A DNA stretch of 64,000 bases from Blastomussa wellsi. Taxonomy: Eukaryota; Cnidaria; Anthozoa; Scleractinia; Plerogyridae. Both the position numbers and the translations under genes were made by a program. The notes under the pieces were generated by a model. That model did not search any database. It saw only the letters and a program-made list of their open reading frames with translations, and was not told where the DNA came from. The stretch lies in contig OX393574.1 of the NCBI GenBank assembly GCA_947652115.1, positions 12,592,654-12,656,653 of the forward strand, in the 5' to 3' direction. Shown in pieces: positions 47,389-55,659 of the stretch. The first letter of the stretch is position 1. Each line of letters begins with the position of its first letter.

Positions 47389-47876
47389 CGCGACATGAAC
47401 TGATGCTCGTGTTGTTGTGGGCATGCTTTTATGCTCTCTCGGAAGTTGCGACGTTCGTAGTCTCTGACGCATTTGTCTGAGACGGGTGGAGCAAAATCCG
47501 TGATCGTGTCGTCTAGGATTTGCATCTTGATCAAGAATCCGTCCAATTCATCTATCTTGAGACCGCGTGCGTAGGTTCTCAATTCGATCAACGTTTTGTC
47601 GTAGGTGGTGTAAGCGAAACGACACATGTCGACTTTGAAAGAAAACTTTTTGAAATCATTCCATCCTTTGATTATGGTGCCTGCTGCCGACAAACACGCG
47701 GTCACGATGGTGTTTTGCAATACGGATCCGACGACTATCCCTGCTGCCACGACGAGCAAAGCCAATCCGTTCAAACATGCGTGATACCATTTGAAATGAT
47801 AAAACATTTGTCGATGACACCACCACTGCTTGTGGTAAAAAGCAAATAATTCATCCAACTTGCGAGATACTTCCAT
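47346..47876 (-). CDS. Two-transmembrane protein with helical cytosolic tail
   Basis: 176 residues. An aromatic, basic N-terminal helix is followed by two membrane segments (about residues 35-70, containing LALLVVAAGIVVG and IVTACLSAAGTII), then WNDFKKFSFKVDMCRFAYTTY and ELRTYARGL helices and an acidic C-terminus. The layout (short helix, TM pair, long helical tail) resembles SLATT-type 2TM proteins, but this is only a topology match. Such a protein is common in Polinton capsid blocks and may sit in an internal membrane. The last 43 bases overlap the Arg-rich gene. Confidence 0.65.
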   Translation of the reverse strand: MEVSRKLDELFAFYHKQWWCHRQMFYHFKWYHACLNGLALLVVAAGIVVGSVLQNTIVTACLSAAGTIIKGWNDFKKFSFKVDMCRFAYTTYDKTLIELRTYARGLKIDELDGFLIKMQILDDTITDFAPPVSDKCVRDYERRNFRESIKACPQQHEHQFMSRWPDGQCEEEEDEE

Positions 47877-47880
47877 GTTT

Positions 47881-48534
47881 TCAATTGCTGACTCTCGTCG
47901 AAGTGCGACGTACGGCAGGTCTACCGCCGTCTTTGTATGTTGTTGTTATGGTATTGGTGGTTGTGATACCCGCGATTCTTCTTCCAGAAGCAGTTTGTTG
48001 TTGATCGTTGAGTAAAATCTGCAATTGTCTTTGTAAATCGTCTTGATCCATTCGTGTTACTCTGCGTGGAGCATCTGGTGAAGCAAGTGACGAAGGCGGT
48101 GTGCTGTCACTTCTGTTGCGTGGTGTTTTACCAATGCTTCTCAAATATCGTCTGCTGGGTGGAGGATGTGATGGGCGTCTTGGAGTTGTTGTTTTGTAAG
48201 CTGCGGTTGTTGTTCTTCTGCCAGTGGGAGTTCGTGGAGCCGGCGAGGTGGTGCTTCCTACACCCACTGAAGTTCTTGACACATCGGACGATCGAGGTGT
48301 GGATGTGCCTACACCTGGTGCTGCTGGTGCAGCTGGTGCTGGTTGTCCGATTGCTTCGGCAAGCGTTTGATTGAAAGGTGAGAGCTCCAAGAGGAGTTCT
48401 GAAGAATCCAAGATTTGTTGCGGATCGAGTTCGAATTGCTGCAGAATCCCCGAATCGCTACCAAGGGGTGATGTTTCCATCATGGCCAGTTGAATGAGAT
48501 CGGGTGAACTTCCTACTCCGATGTTGCTGGCCAT
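47881..48534 (-). CDS. Ser/Thr/Pro-rich disordered protein of the capsid block
   Basis: 217 residues. The N-terminal 60 are acidic and helical (PQQILDSSELLLEL). Residues 65-150 are Ala/Pro/Thr-rich and disordered with repeated TTT and TP motifs, and the C-terminus has a basic Arg/Thr tail. No known domain. It resembles minor virion or linker proteins in composition only. Confidence 0.6.
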   Translation of the reverse strand: MASNIGVGSSPDLIQLAMMETSPLGSDSGILQQFELDPQQILDSSELLLELSPFNQTLAEAIGQPAPAAPAAPGVGTSTPRSSDVSRTSVGVGSTTSPAPRTPTGRRTTTAAYKTTTPRRPSHPPPSRRYLRSIGKTPRNRSDSTPPSSLASPDAPRRVTRMDQDDLQRQLQILLNDQQQTASGRRIAGITTTNTITTTYKDGGRPAVRRTSTRVSN

Positions 48535-48790
48535 GTTTTTTTACCGCTGGCTTTCTCCACGGGTGATGTTTGGCTCTCTGTTCCAACGTTTGAATTAATT
48601 CTCTGAAGTACGTCTCGTTATATGCAGTTACGATATCCCACACTTGTTCCCGCGTTTTACAGTTTTCTACTATTCGTTTCATGGTGTCGTGATCTTCTTG
48701 TATCAATTTTTCCGTGATTAATTCGTCATTGGCCATCTTGTGTAATTCTTTTCGGCACAAGTACCGAAATCTATTCCATTCACGAGTCAT
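48458..48790 (-). CDS. Small helical basic protein, unknown
   Basis: 110 residues. MTREWNRFRYLCRKEL starts a helical N-terminal half, followed by a His/Arg/Lys-rich tail. The start overlaps the ATPase stop by 11 bases and the end overlaps the disordered protein by 77 bases in another frame. No family recognised. Confidence 0.55.
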   Translation of the reverse strand: MTREWNRFRYLCRKELHKMANDELITEKLIQEDHDTMKRIVENCKTREQVWDIVTAYNETYFRELIQTLEQRAKHHPWRKPAVKKHGQQHRSRKFTRSHSTGHDGNITPW

Positions 48791-49436
48791 TGTTTAACTG
48801 ATAACATCGCATGTATCCTTCTTCTTTTAACAAGTGACTCATGATGCGACAATCGTCTGGGCTGGCAGGATGTAAATCTAACATCATGTATCCAAACGGT
48901 CGATCTGTCACGCGTCTGAATCGTTCTTGTACCTCTTTCCAGCGTGTAGGAAAAGATTGAAGTAATAGATTCCGGAACCCTAATTGATCACGAGGATTTT
49001 TAAAAGCCACGATGTAATGTACATTGCGTGAAATGCTCTTTGCGTATTTTCCAGGAGGGAACATGTCTTGACATAAGTATATTACCGTGATGTTTCGATG
49101 ATGGGAATGTTTTGTGAACAAATCCAATACGCGTTTGTCGTTTCCTCCTTCTTCCATCAAATCGTCCATCACGAGTACACCTCCTTTTGGAAACCATTTT
49201 CGTAAATCCTCCGAATCGGGTATTCCTTCGTGAAACGCAATTCCTTGTTTTTTCATCTTGTTGAATCCGTCTTGCCACGCACCGTAACAATAATGAATCT
49301 GGTCGGGCGATTTTTCGAACAGGTTTCGATTGTTTGTCAGAAGTTTACTGGTGAACACTGTTTTTCCACATCCTGAAGGTCCGACGATCAATATGCTGGA
49401 AGGGGTGCGAAATCTAAATGCTTCTCGTTGTTCCAT
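48780..49436 (-). CDS. FtsK/HerA-type DNA-packaging ATPase
   Basis: 218 residues, the usual size for Polinton/A32-like packaging ATPases. Walker A is GPSGCGKT (residues 19-26). Walker B is VLVMDD (87-92), with a polar residue after strand 3 (IYLCQDMF) acting as sensor. It powers entry of the genome into the preformed capsid (family knowledge). It is the first gene of a minus-strand unit: a TATA-like ATATATA lies about 35 bases upstream (49469-49477), so this unit probably has its own promoter, independent of the protease unit upstream. Confidence 0.92.
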   Translation of the reverse strand: MEQREAFRFRTPSSILIVGPSGCGKTVFTSKLLTNNRNLFEKSPDQIHYCYGAWQDGFNKMKKQGIAFHEGIPDSEDLRKWFPKGGVLVMDDLMEEGGNDKRVLDLFTKHSHHRNITVIYLCQDMFPPGKYAKSISRNVHYIVAFKNPRDQLGFRNLLLQSFPTRWKEVQERFRRVTDRPFGYMMLDLHPASPDDCRIMSHLLKEEGYMRCYQLNNDS

Positions 49437-49468
49437 CGTCTCACAATGAAAAAAAACGCGTTTGTGTT

Positions 49469-49485
49469 AATATATATGTTTTATT
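49469..49485 (-). promoter_or_regulatory. Intergenic TATA and poly(A) signal overlap
   Basis: On the minus strand, AATAAA (49485-49480) follows directly on the TGA stop of the protease gene, and TATATATT (49477-49470) lies just behind it, 33 bases before the ATPase start. One 17-base stretch thus ends one transcription unit and starts the next. Confidence 0.65.
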
Positions 49486-50055
49486 TCACAACAAATCTCT
49501 TACACCGCTTCCGCGGGAGCTGATACCATTTTGTTTAAAGGGTCTTTTGCAGACTTCGTGCCATTTCAGTTGTTTGACAATCAAAGCTTTTAACATTTGA
49601 CCCACTTTGTGATCGTTGGCGACGTAATCGTGTTTCGAAAATTGATTCACAAATTCTTGCATAGTTTTTCCCCTGGCTTTGGCTTTCAAATACATCAAGG
49701 CGTAATCGCCGCAACTTTGACTGAAAGGGGACTGTAAACTTTGTTTATTGTTTATCACGTATTTCCAATGTTTGTCTAACCATGCTTGTATGGGTTGTGT
49801 GGTGCGATAACTGTTCAATGGTAAAGCGTAACTGTCCATCACTTCGCACACGTTTCCTTTGGTCCATATACTTATCCAATGTCGACCTGGTTTGTCCTGC
49901 GGATCTGTGTTGACGATGTAACCTTGTGAAATGTCTTTGCGTGGTTTCTTGGGTAAGAGATCGCAAGCCACTGTCCCGTGAAAGTAGGGTTTGAGGATGG
50001 GATCGGTTTCGGCCAAATGATCCAATTGAACGTTGTTCAAAGTGACCCTTTCCAT
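49486..50055 (-). CDS. Adenain-like cysteine protease (capsid maturation)
   Basis: 189 residues from ATG at 50055. The catalytic triad fits the C5/Ulp1 fold: His59 in GRHWISIW, Asp74 in EVMDSY, Gln113 and Cys115 in SQSCGDYAL. It cleaves capsid precursors after GG-type sites in adenoviruses (family knowledge); QRGG sites occur in at least three small proteins of this block. Its ATG overlaps the capsid gene's TGA (TGATG), and its own stop abuts the poly(A) signal, so it is the last gene of its unit. Confidence 0.92.
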   Translation of the reverse strand: MERVTLNNVQLDHLAETDPILKPYFHGTVACDLLPKKPRKDISQGYIVNTDPQDKPGRHWISIWTKGNVCEVMDSYALPLNSYRTTQPIQAWLDKHWKYVINNKQSLQSPFSQSCGDYALMYLKAKARGKTMQEFVNQFSKHDYVANDHKVGQMLKALIVKQLKWHEVCKRPFKQNGISSRGSGVRDLL

Positions 50056-51440
50056 CAACGTTGATACACGTTGTACAATACTGCTTTATTGTCGTCGATC
50101 TCCAACAGTTCCTCAAATTCTCCGTAGAGAATGATGGTGATGTTGTCTGCGAGTGGGGCTCCGAAATTCAGGATGACTTGTACATCACCGCTCTGCTTGG
50201 GATTCAACACTGGACTGTCCAAACATCCGTTGGCCGTGTTATCAAATACAAACAACGTGCAGTTTTTGCCCTGTCCCCATTCTGCTTCCCTCACCATATT
50301 TCCTTTCTGTTTGCATAGACATCCTGTGGCTTGTAGAAATCTGAAGTAACCTCTCAAATCGCGGGTGCTGTTGTTGTGAATCAATTCCAAGGTCTCGTAG
50401 GGATATTCTTCTCCTCTCACCAATTGACGGATGTTACTCAATGCAAACTTTTGAAAACTGAATGGATTATTTGCGTAGGTGCCGGTGAATGCAGTTGACA
50501 ATACCATTCCCACGATGAGTCGGTTGGGTACTCTGTTCTGGAACAGATTGATGCATTCATAGTGTTGCTGACCTGCTTGCACGTTGAAGGTCCTTATTTC
50601 TCCTCGTACTGTGGGGTAAGTCACGGGTCTCCTGGTCTGTCTTTGTTTTTGTTCCAATTCCAGGTACACGGATGGATTGAGTCTCATTTGACAAAGGTAC
50701 AGTCTCACTTTGACATCATCGCTGTTGAGTCGTACATTCACATTTACTCCGTTCATGAACACCGTGGGAGAATTGAAATACAACTGGATCTGCATTTGCA
50801 CTCCCGGCACCAATGCTTTGCTCATGTGAAATATTTCGATGTTAGGTGTGAAGCGTAACACGTGTGTGTTACCTCCTGCATATTTGGTCAGTTCGGCTTT
50901 CATGGCTAGCACTGCTTCTTTCTGGGTGGCAGACAGAGCTCTGTAATTAGCATGGGGTGTACCGCTGTCCAGGTTGTTGGCCGTCAGGGTAGCAGCACAA
51001 TCAATGGCATTGTACCACCCTTGGGGTTTCAAGATGGTTTCTCCGTCATCTCTGTCATAATTCAACAAGGTTTCCAAGTAAGCCTTGTAATGATACGTGT
51101 CGGTCTGAGGACTGATCAAAGTTGAATTGAGTTTCATGTTGATCTGCTTGAACAGAGTATGGGCAAAGTTATTGGCTGGGAACATGTTTTCGGCAGCCAC
51201 CAAATTATCTCCATTGGCTTTCTTTAGACTCAATTCCAATTCGAAGTAACTGCGACTCAAATCGATGTAATCCTCTTGAGGGTCGATCTGAAATTCGACG
51301 GGGTTGATGCCTGTGGTGAACGTCTGAACAGGAACGTAACGTTTACTGGAGATGCTGACATCTGTCGGAGGTACTCGGAAGAGATTCAATGCAGGATTTT
51401 TCACTCCGGCCGAACCGGTCAATGGGACGAGATCAGTCAT
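50055..51440 (-). CDS. Major capsid protein (hexon-like, double jelly roll)
   Basis: 461 residues. Matches the Polinton hexon family that appears in animal genomes as F54H12.2-like proteins: MTDLVPLTGSAGVKNPALNL opening, then VEFQIDPQEDYIDLSRSYFE, LETLLNYDRDDGETIL, and a C-terminal half with RQTRRPVTYPTVRGE and IHNNSTRDLRGYFRF. It forms the capsomers of the icosahedral shell (family knowledge). The frame is intact end to end. The start overlaps the preceding gene's stop by 4 bases (ATGA), and the stop overlaps the protease start. Confidence 0.92.
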   Translation of the reverse strand: MTDLVPLTGSAGVKNPALNLFRVPPTDVSISSKRYVPVQTFTTGINPVEFQIDPQEDYIDLSRSYFELELSLKKANGDNLVAAENMFPANNFAHTLFKQINMKLNSTLISPQTDTYHYKAYLETLLNYDRDDGETILKPQGWYNAIDCAATLTANNLDSGTPHANYRALSATQKEAVLAMKAELTKYAGGNTHVLRFTPNIEIFHMSKALVPGVQMQIQLYFNSPTVFMNGVNVNVRLNSDDVKVRLYLCQMRLNPSVYLELEQKQRQTRRPVTYPTVRGEIRTFNVQAGQQHYECINLFQNRVPNRLIVGMVLSTAFTGTYANNPFSFQKFALSNIRQLVRGEEYPYETLELIHNNSTRDLRGYFRFLQATGCLCKQKGNMVREAEWGQGKNCTLFVFDNTANGCLDSPVLNPKQSGDVQVILNFGAPLADNITIILYGEFEELLEIDDNKAVLYNVYQR

Positions 51441-51679
51441 CTTCTTCTTCTTCGGCGTCTACGCGTTGGAATGAACGTGCCACCGCGTTGTTGCCTTTTT
51501 ATAAGCCTGGACTTTGCAAACTGTTCCACCATGTCTTTCCACGGTAAGCGAGTTCGAGTGGGAAAGATGGTACCACCGCGTTGGCCAAACATAATCATCA
51601 TGTCCAATGGTGAAGGAATGATGGTACCACCGCGTTGAGGTCTTATCCTTTTCACGCGTCTCGAGTAGATTGGATTCAT
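51437..51679 (-). CDS. Small protein with three QRGGT sites
   Basis: 80 residues. QRGGT occurs three times (residues 15-19, 33-37 and 64-68), each followed by a hydrophobic pair and Pro (IIPS, IFPT, FIPT), and the C-terminus is eight Arg. Regular spacing of protease-type sites suggests the adenain-like enzyme releases short peptides. ATGA overlaps at both ends lock it between the capsid and the MRGG gene. A virion precursor like adenoviral pX or pVI is the closest idea (inference). Confidence 0.65.
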   Translation of the reverse strand: MNPIYSRRVKRIRPQRGGTIIPSPLDMMIMFGQRGGTIFPTRTRLPWKDMVEQFAKSRLIKRQQRGGTFIPTRRRRRRRR

Positions 51680-51921
51680 GCTCCAAAAAGATCGTTCAAT
51701 CCTCGTTTAGCTCTCTTGGTGATTTCGTTCAATACTTTTCGTTTCACAGCTCGTTTGGCACCCCTTTTCGTGCCAGCGATGGCTCCCGAAATGTTTGGTA
51801 AGCTTGTGCTTCCGCTTTTTAAACCTTTCCATCCTTCCGACGCACTTTCTTTGACGAGATCGGTGAAGAATCCACTCCCGTCTTGATCGGGATGATAACG
51901 CGTTAAACTTCCTCCTCTCAT
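51676..51921 (-). CDS. MRGG-starting small basic protein (pVI-like position)
   Basis: 81 residues. It opens MRGGSLTRYHPDQDGSGFF, where MRGG-S looks like a pre-cleaved or N-terminal protease site. A helix (FTDLVKESASEGWKGL) and a basic tail (KRGAKRAVKRKVLNEI) follow. Gene overlaps are ATGA on one side and TAATG on the other. Probably a minor virion protein linking shell and DNA (inference). Confidence 0.6.
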   Translation of the reverse strand: MRGGSLTRYHPDQDGSGFFTDLVKESASEGWKGLKSGSTSLPNISGAIAGTKRGAKRAVKRKVLNEITKRAKRGLNDLFGA

Positions 51922-52991
51922 TATCGTTTGAAATGTAACGTGACGATGGTCGTGCCTTCACCCAACGTTGCCAAAGGTCCGTTTGTCTCAGCCACTTGCG
52001 TTTCGATAATGTCCAACTCTTCCTTGCGCACGGGAATATATTGAATGTGAAGCGGTTCGAAGTATGCGTTACCTTCTCCTCTTCTTTCGTAGTTGACTTC
52101 ACGCAACAGATCTGTCACTTGATTTCCCACCACGGAACTCTGCGCCACATCCGAGTAGACAAACAGCGATCTCATTGACGTGCCTGCCACATTTTGATAC
52201 GCCTTGTTCAAATTGACGAATCGCCAATCGCAATAAACAGACAAGAAAAGCATGGGACCATCGTTCTGGTCTCCTCGTTTATCTTCTTTTACAATCCACA
52301 ATTTAAAGTCTGCTGATCTATCGTATCTGTTGTATCCGGGAAAAACATCCCATTGACGTCTGTCAGAAGGTGCTTTAGGAATCTTGTCATCGGGAAATTC
52401 CATCAAAAGATTAGGTCCAAGCTGTTGTTCATCTTCACTCAACCACCCCATTTTCTTGGCAAGAAACGTGTTGATCTTGAATGCGGGGAGGGCTCCCACC
52501 TTTGAAGTTCCCTCGTTTGCGATGATCAATTCGTCGTTGTCCCACTTGAACTTTATGTAATTGCGTTTTCCTTCTCTTTCTTCCAAATAACTGCTTCCCA
52601 ACAGTGGACCACCGTAGCCTGTTATTCTTTTCTGATCGTAAAAATTCACCATACTTTTCATGAATTCTACACCGTTGACTTTGGAGAACACATTGTTTAA
52701 ATCGGTGATGTTCGATCGACTCTCACCGTAGGTGTATAGAACGGAACGACCTGTTCCCTTGTTATCTCTGATCCATTCGTACTTGAACAGGATGGTATTT
52801 GGATCATCCGTGACAGAAGGAATAGCTAGTTGGTTGTCAGGCAACGATATACTACTCAATCCCACTTTCCATCCTTCACCCAATCGAATGGGAGTTGGTA
52901 ATCGCACTTTGAAACTGTTGTTTGTATTGTTTGGAAATTCTTTGCGACTGCTGTCATTGGGTAACGTCAAGTAGAACTCTTCAGTCGTCAT
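51921..52991 (-). CDS. Penton-like minor capsid protein, copy 1
   Basis: 356 residues. Paralogue of the next gene: both share EFYLxL, the EFPxNxxxxFKxRLPxPxR segment, GWKVGxxSI near the N-terminus, and YIPVRxE, DIIE and EGxTIVTLHFK at the end. Size and location beside the hexon-like gene fit the minor (vertex) capsid protein of Polintons. No signal peptide or membrane segment. Overlaps copy 2 by 11 bases. Confidence 0.65.
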   Translation of the reverse strand: MTTEEFYLTLPNDSSRKEFPNNTNNSFKVRLPTPIRLGEGWKVGLSSISLPDNQLAIPSVTDDPNTILFKYEWIRDNKGTGRSVLYTYGESRSNITDLNNVFSKVNGVEFMKSMVNFYDQKRITGYGGPLLGSSYLEEREGKRNYIKFKWDNDELIIANEGTSKVGALPAFKINTFLAKKMGWLSEDEQQLGPNLLMEFPDDKIPKAPSDRRQWDVFPGYNRYDRSADFKLWIVKEDKRGDQNDGPMLFLSVYCDWRFVNLNKAYQNVAGTSMRSLFVYSDVAQSSVVGNQVTDLLREVNYERRGEGNAYFEPLHIQYIPVRKEELDIIETQVAETNGPLATLGEGTTIVTLHFKR

Positions 52992-54012
52992 ACTTGAAAT
53001 GTAATGTCACGATCGTACTTCCTTCTTCGAAGTGTACTTCTCTTCCGTCTTCCTCTTTCACGTCGATTTCGATAATGTCAATGACTTCGTCTCGCACCGG
53101 TATATATTGCACGTTTTGCATCTCGTATCCACTTTGAGACAACGTGTAGGGAATGTCTCTCAACAAATTGGTGATCTGTACTCCCACCGTGCTGCTCTGG
53201 ACGGCAGTCGAGTGAACGAAGAGAGGTCTTTGCTGATGACCGAATGCCCGTTCGTAACTTTCGTCCAAGTACGAAAACACCCAATTGCAAAAACAACTCA
53301 ATTGAAGTGCGTCTTTGTCGATTTTGTAAAATTCGTCGTTTCCTTCTATAATGTCAGTAGCGCCTGGCACCTTGTCTGTAGGAAATTCTTTGCGTAAATT
53401 CTCTCCCAACTCGTAAACGGGATCACCATCACCGTCTGTTTCTTCTTTGACCCATCCCATGTCTTTGGCCAATTGATATCCCACGAACACTTTTGGGTAA
53501 TTGTTCGAGTTGCCTCCGAAATACGTGTCGATATTATCCAATACGAATTGGTCTTTGTCAGCATACATTTGCGTGTAAAACCTCTTGAATTTCACGATGT
53601 CGTTACCATCTTCGTCTTGGCCTTCTGTCTCATCTTGCCCCAATTGAGCATCAGCAATGTCAATGTTTTCTAGATTCCAATAGTACAATCTCTTGATGGC
53701 TGTCATAAATTGCGTGCCGTTGGTGATGTTGTACTTGTTCAACGCATCTTCAGTGATGAGGAGTCGTTGTTCTGTATAAACTTCATCGTCAACATCTTCC
53801 AACAAGTCCCATTCAAACCGAAACAGAAAGGGATCCTTGATGAGGACGCGAGGTGGTGCTTTTGGTACGTGAATACTGGTCATACCCACTTTCCATCCTG
53901 ATTCCTTGAAACGCAACGGGTAAGGCAAACGATTCTTGAAGTGATGGGGTTGATTGTCGGGAAATTCCACGCGGTTCGATCGACTGGTGAGTCTCAGGTA
54001 AAATTCCCTCAT
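52981..54012 (-). CDS. Penton-like minor capsid protein, copy 2
   Basis: 343 residues from ATG at 54012 (MREFYLRLTSRSNRVEFP). It has the same N- and C-terminal motifs as copy 1 and an acidic middle (QDEDGNDIVKF). The two copies have diverged strongly between the motifs, so the duplication is old and the copies may form a hetero-vertex or have separate roles. The start overlaps the integrase stop (ATGA). Confidence 0.65.
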   Translation of the reverse strand: MREFYLRLTSRSNRVEFPDNQPHHFKNRLPYPLRFKESGWKVGMTSIHVPKAPPRVLIKDPFLFRFEWDLLEDVDDEVYTEQRLLITEDALNKYNITNGTQFMTAIKRLYYWNLENIDIADAQLGQDETEGQDEDGNDIVKFKRFYTQMYADKDQFVLDNIDTYFGGNSNNYPKVFVGYQLAKDMGWVKEETDGDGDPVYELGENLRKEFPTDKVPGATDIIEGNDEFYKIDKDALQLSCFCNWVFSYLDESYERAFGHQQRPLFVHSTAVQSSTVGVQITNLLRDIPYTLSQSGYEMQNVQYIPVRDEVIDIIEIDVKEEDGREVHFEEGSTIVTLHFKYDD

Positions 54013-55145
54013 AGCGATTCCAGAGCTGAACGTTCGATCCAACTGTTATACTTCTCTGGCCATCCTTTCCATTCCACCAACACTTTAGTACCTTTTCGTT
54101 TCAGTATTTTTTCGACTCGAAACAGATCCTCGTCGTCTTGCAGAACTTTTTGCAATTCTTCCTTGTAAAATGTACCTTTGAGAGGCGTTCCGTCGTATTC
54201 GTTGATCTTGTAGGTGGTGACGGGTGGACCTGGTCTGACATCACTCACGACGAAAATTTCTTCGGTCCAGCCTGGTAAATAACTTTTCTTGAACGTACGG
54301 AATTTTTTGTTGAGTCGTACCTTATCACCCACTTTCAACAAAGTACGTCGTTTGGGTTTTTTGCCTTGCAATTTCTTGGCATACAAATTCATCCACACTT
54401 CGTGTTCGTTCTTCTTGTTGACTTTGTTTGGGGCCATGCCGATACTTCTATGAAATGAGGCATTGTATCCCTTCACCAAAGCGGGAAGTGCAGACATGTA
54501 ATTCAATGTGTTTTTGACGGTAAAATAACGATACATGCGTTCCTTGAAGGTACGATTGAATCGTTCCGCAATACTGGCTTTCGTGTCACCTGCTGTGGAA
54601 AAATGATTGATCTTCTTTCGTTTCATCAATTCAGCAAAGATCTTGTTATAAAATTCCTTTCCATCGTCGGTTTGTAAATTTTGAGGTGTACGTCCTTTGG
54701 CGCGTTTCAGGATTTTTTCAAAAGCTTCCGTCACCGATTTTCCCGTCTTGTTTTTCACGGGTTCTATCCAAGCGTATTTGGACAACGCGTCCAAAACGAC
54801 CAGCAGGTAACGGTTGCCTTTGTTTTGTTTGGCCAAGGTTTGCACTTCCACCAAATCAGCTACCCATTGTTGATCGATATTAAACACCAAGACGGGAGAA
54901 GTAGTGTATCGTCTCCTTCTGGGTTTATGAAGCGTGTATCCCAATTCTCTTTCCAAGAGTTTCTTGACTCTGTTGACAGGTAATTTCTGAGCCTTGGCAA
55001 ATCGTTCAATACCTCCCAAACTACCAGGTTCGGTGGGATCGCGGTAATCTTCCAAGATGCTTTGATCCTTGATTTTACCTTTCAAGGTGCTTTGATCCTT
55101 GATTTTACCTTTCAAGATGCTTTGATCCTTCCTTTTACCTTTCAT
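54009..55145 (-). CDS. Polinton-type DDE integrase with chromodomain
   Basis: 378 residues from ATG at 55145. The N-terminus has three 10-residue repeats (KDQSILKGKI type), then an HTH/zinc-like region. The RVE core has Asp97 (VADLVEV), Asp160 (QTDDGKEF) and Glu194 (IAERFNRTF), the DDE triad with the normal spacing. An SH3-like region with KVGDKVRLNKKF follows, and then a C-terminal chromodomain (YxVEKIL-like FRVEKILKRKG and VLVEWKGWPEKYNSW). It inserts the element into host DNA (family knowledge). The chromodomain may steer insertion to marked chromatin. Intact frame. Confidence 0.95.
   Translation of the reverse strand: MKGKRKDQSILKGKIKDQSTLKGKIKDQSILEDYRDPTEPGSLGGIERFAKAQKLPVNRVKKLLERELGYTLHKPRRRRYTTSPVLVFNIDQQWVADLVEVQTLAKQNKGNRYLLVVLDALSKYAWIEPVKNKTGKSVTEAFEKILKRAKGRTPQNLQTDDGKEFYNKIFAELMKRKKINHFSTAGDTKASIAERFNRTFKERMYRYFTVKNTLNYMSALPALVKGYNASFHRSIGMAPNKVNKKNEHEVWMNLYAKKLQGKKPKRRTLLKVGDKVRLNKKFRTFKKSYLPGWTEEIFVVSDVRPGPPVTTYKINEYDGTPLKGTFYKEELQKVLQDDEDLFRVEKILKRKGTKVLVEWKGWPEKYNSWIERSALESL
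55056..55145. repeat. Triplicated 30-bp repeat in integrase N-terminus
   Basis: Three tandem copies of a 30-base unit (GCTTTGATCCTTGATTTTAC type) encode the in-frame 10-residue repeats at the start of the integrase. The first copy in coding direction differs at two bases. Copy number could vary between elements. Confidence 0.9.
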
Positions 55146-55419
55146 TGTCGACGGCTTCACGCAGTGCAAAGAAACTGCGTCTCACGATCGACAGTCGCAT
55201 TCTATATATGATGTCGTACCATTCCGTTGCATGTTTCTGTTTTTTCAACCACATCACAAAGGGTACCAATCGAAATGCATTGCATGCCACGTCCACCTCG
55301 TCAAACAGGTCTAAGGGATTGCATTCATTTTCGTCGGGTAACTCGAAGATTTCGTCGACTCTCGACCACACTTTATCACACAAATCACACATGGTCGTCC
55401 ACCTAATCTTTTCTTCCAT
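55135..55419 (-). CDS. Small protein upstream of integrase, unknown
   Basis: 94 residues from ATG at 55419. CDLCDKV near the N-terminus is a CxxC knuckle. Then comes an acidic stretch (DEIFELPDENECNPLDLFDE) and aromatic helices (FVMWLKKQKHATEWYDIIY). First gene of the long minus-strand unit: a TATA (TATATAAA, 55463-55456) lies about 37 bases upstream. The start/stop overlap with the integrase is 11 bases. The W-x-x-I-x-Y helix and CxxC are loosely like the array-2 units, but I do not claim homology. Confidence 0.6.
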   Translation of the reverse strand: MEEKIRWTTMCDLCDKVWSRVDEIFELPDENECNPLDLFDEVDVACNAFRLVPFVMWLKKQKHATEWYDIIYRMRLSIVRRSFFALREAVDNER

Positions 55420-55439
55420 CACGATCCACTGCGCTACTC

Positions 55440-55659
55440 TGTCTTCATCCGATCATTTATATATGATGGGTGCGCATCACCCCGATTTTTTTTGCCTTAT
55501 AAGGAGTAGTTGACGCATTTGTAAAGTCCAAAGATCATTGACGTGACTGGTTTTAACTGGTTTCAGTAACAGGTTTGACTGCTGGCGTCACTCGATTCTG
55601 ATTGGCCGTTTGGTTTTATATAAATGAGAACGATCAACAAATTGTTCATCACTTCAAGA
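55440..55659. promoter_or_regulatory. Divergent promoter P3 (integrase-capsid unit / GRF unit)
   Basis: Minus TATA TATATAAA (55463-55456) and plus TATA TATATAAA (55617-55624). Between them lie CGTCA motifs and CTGATTGGCC, an inverted CCAATCAG as in P1 and P2. The plus-strand ATG at 55624 lies inside the TATA zone, so the translation start must be the next one, at 55660. Confidence 0.75.
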
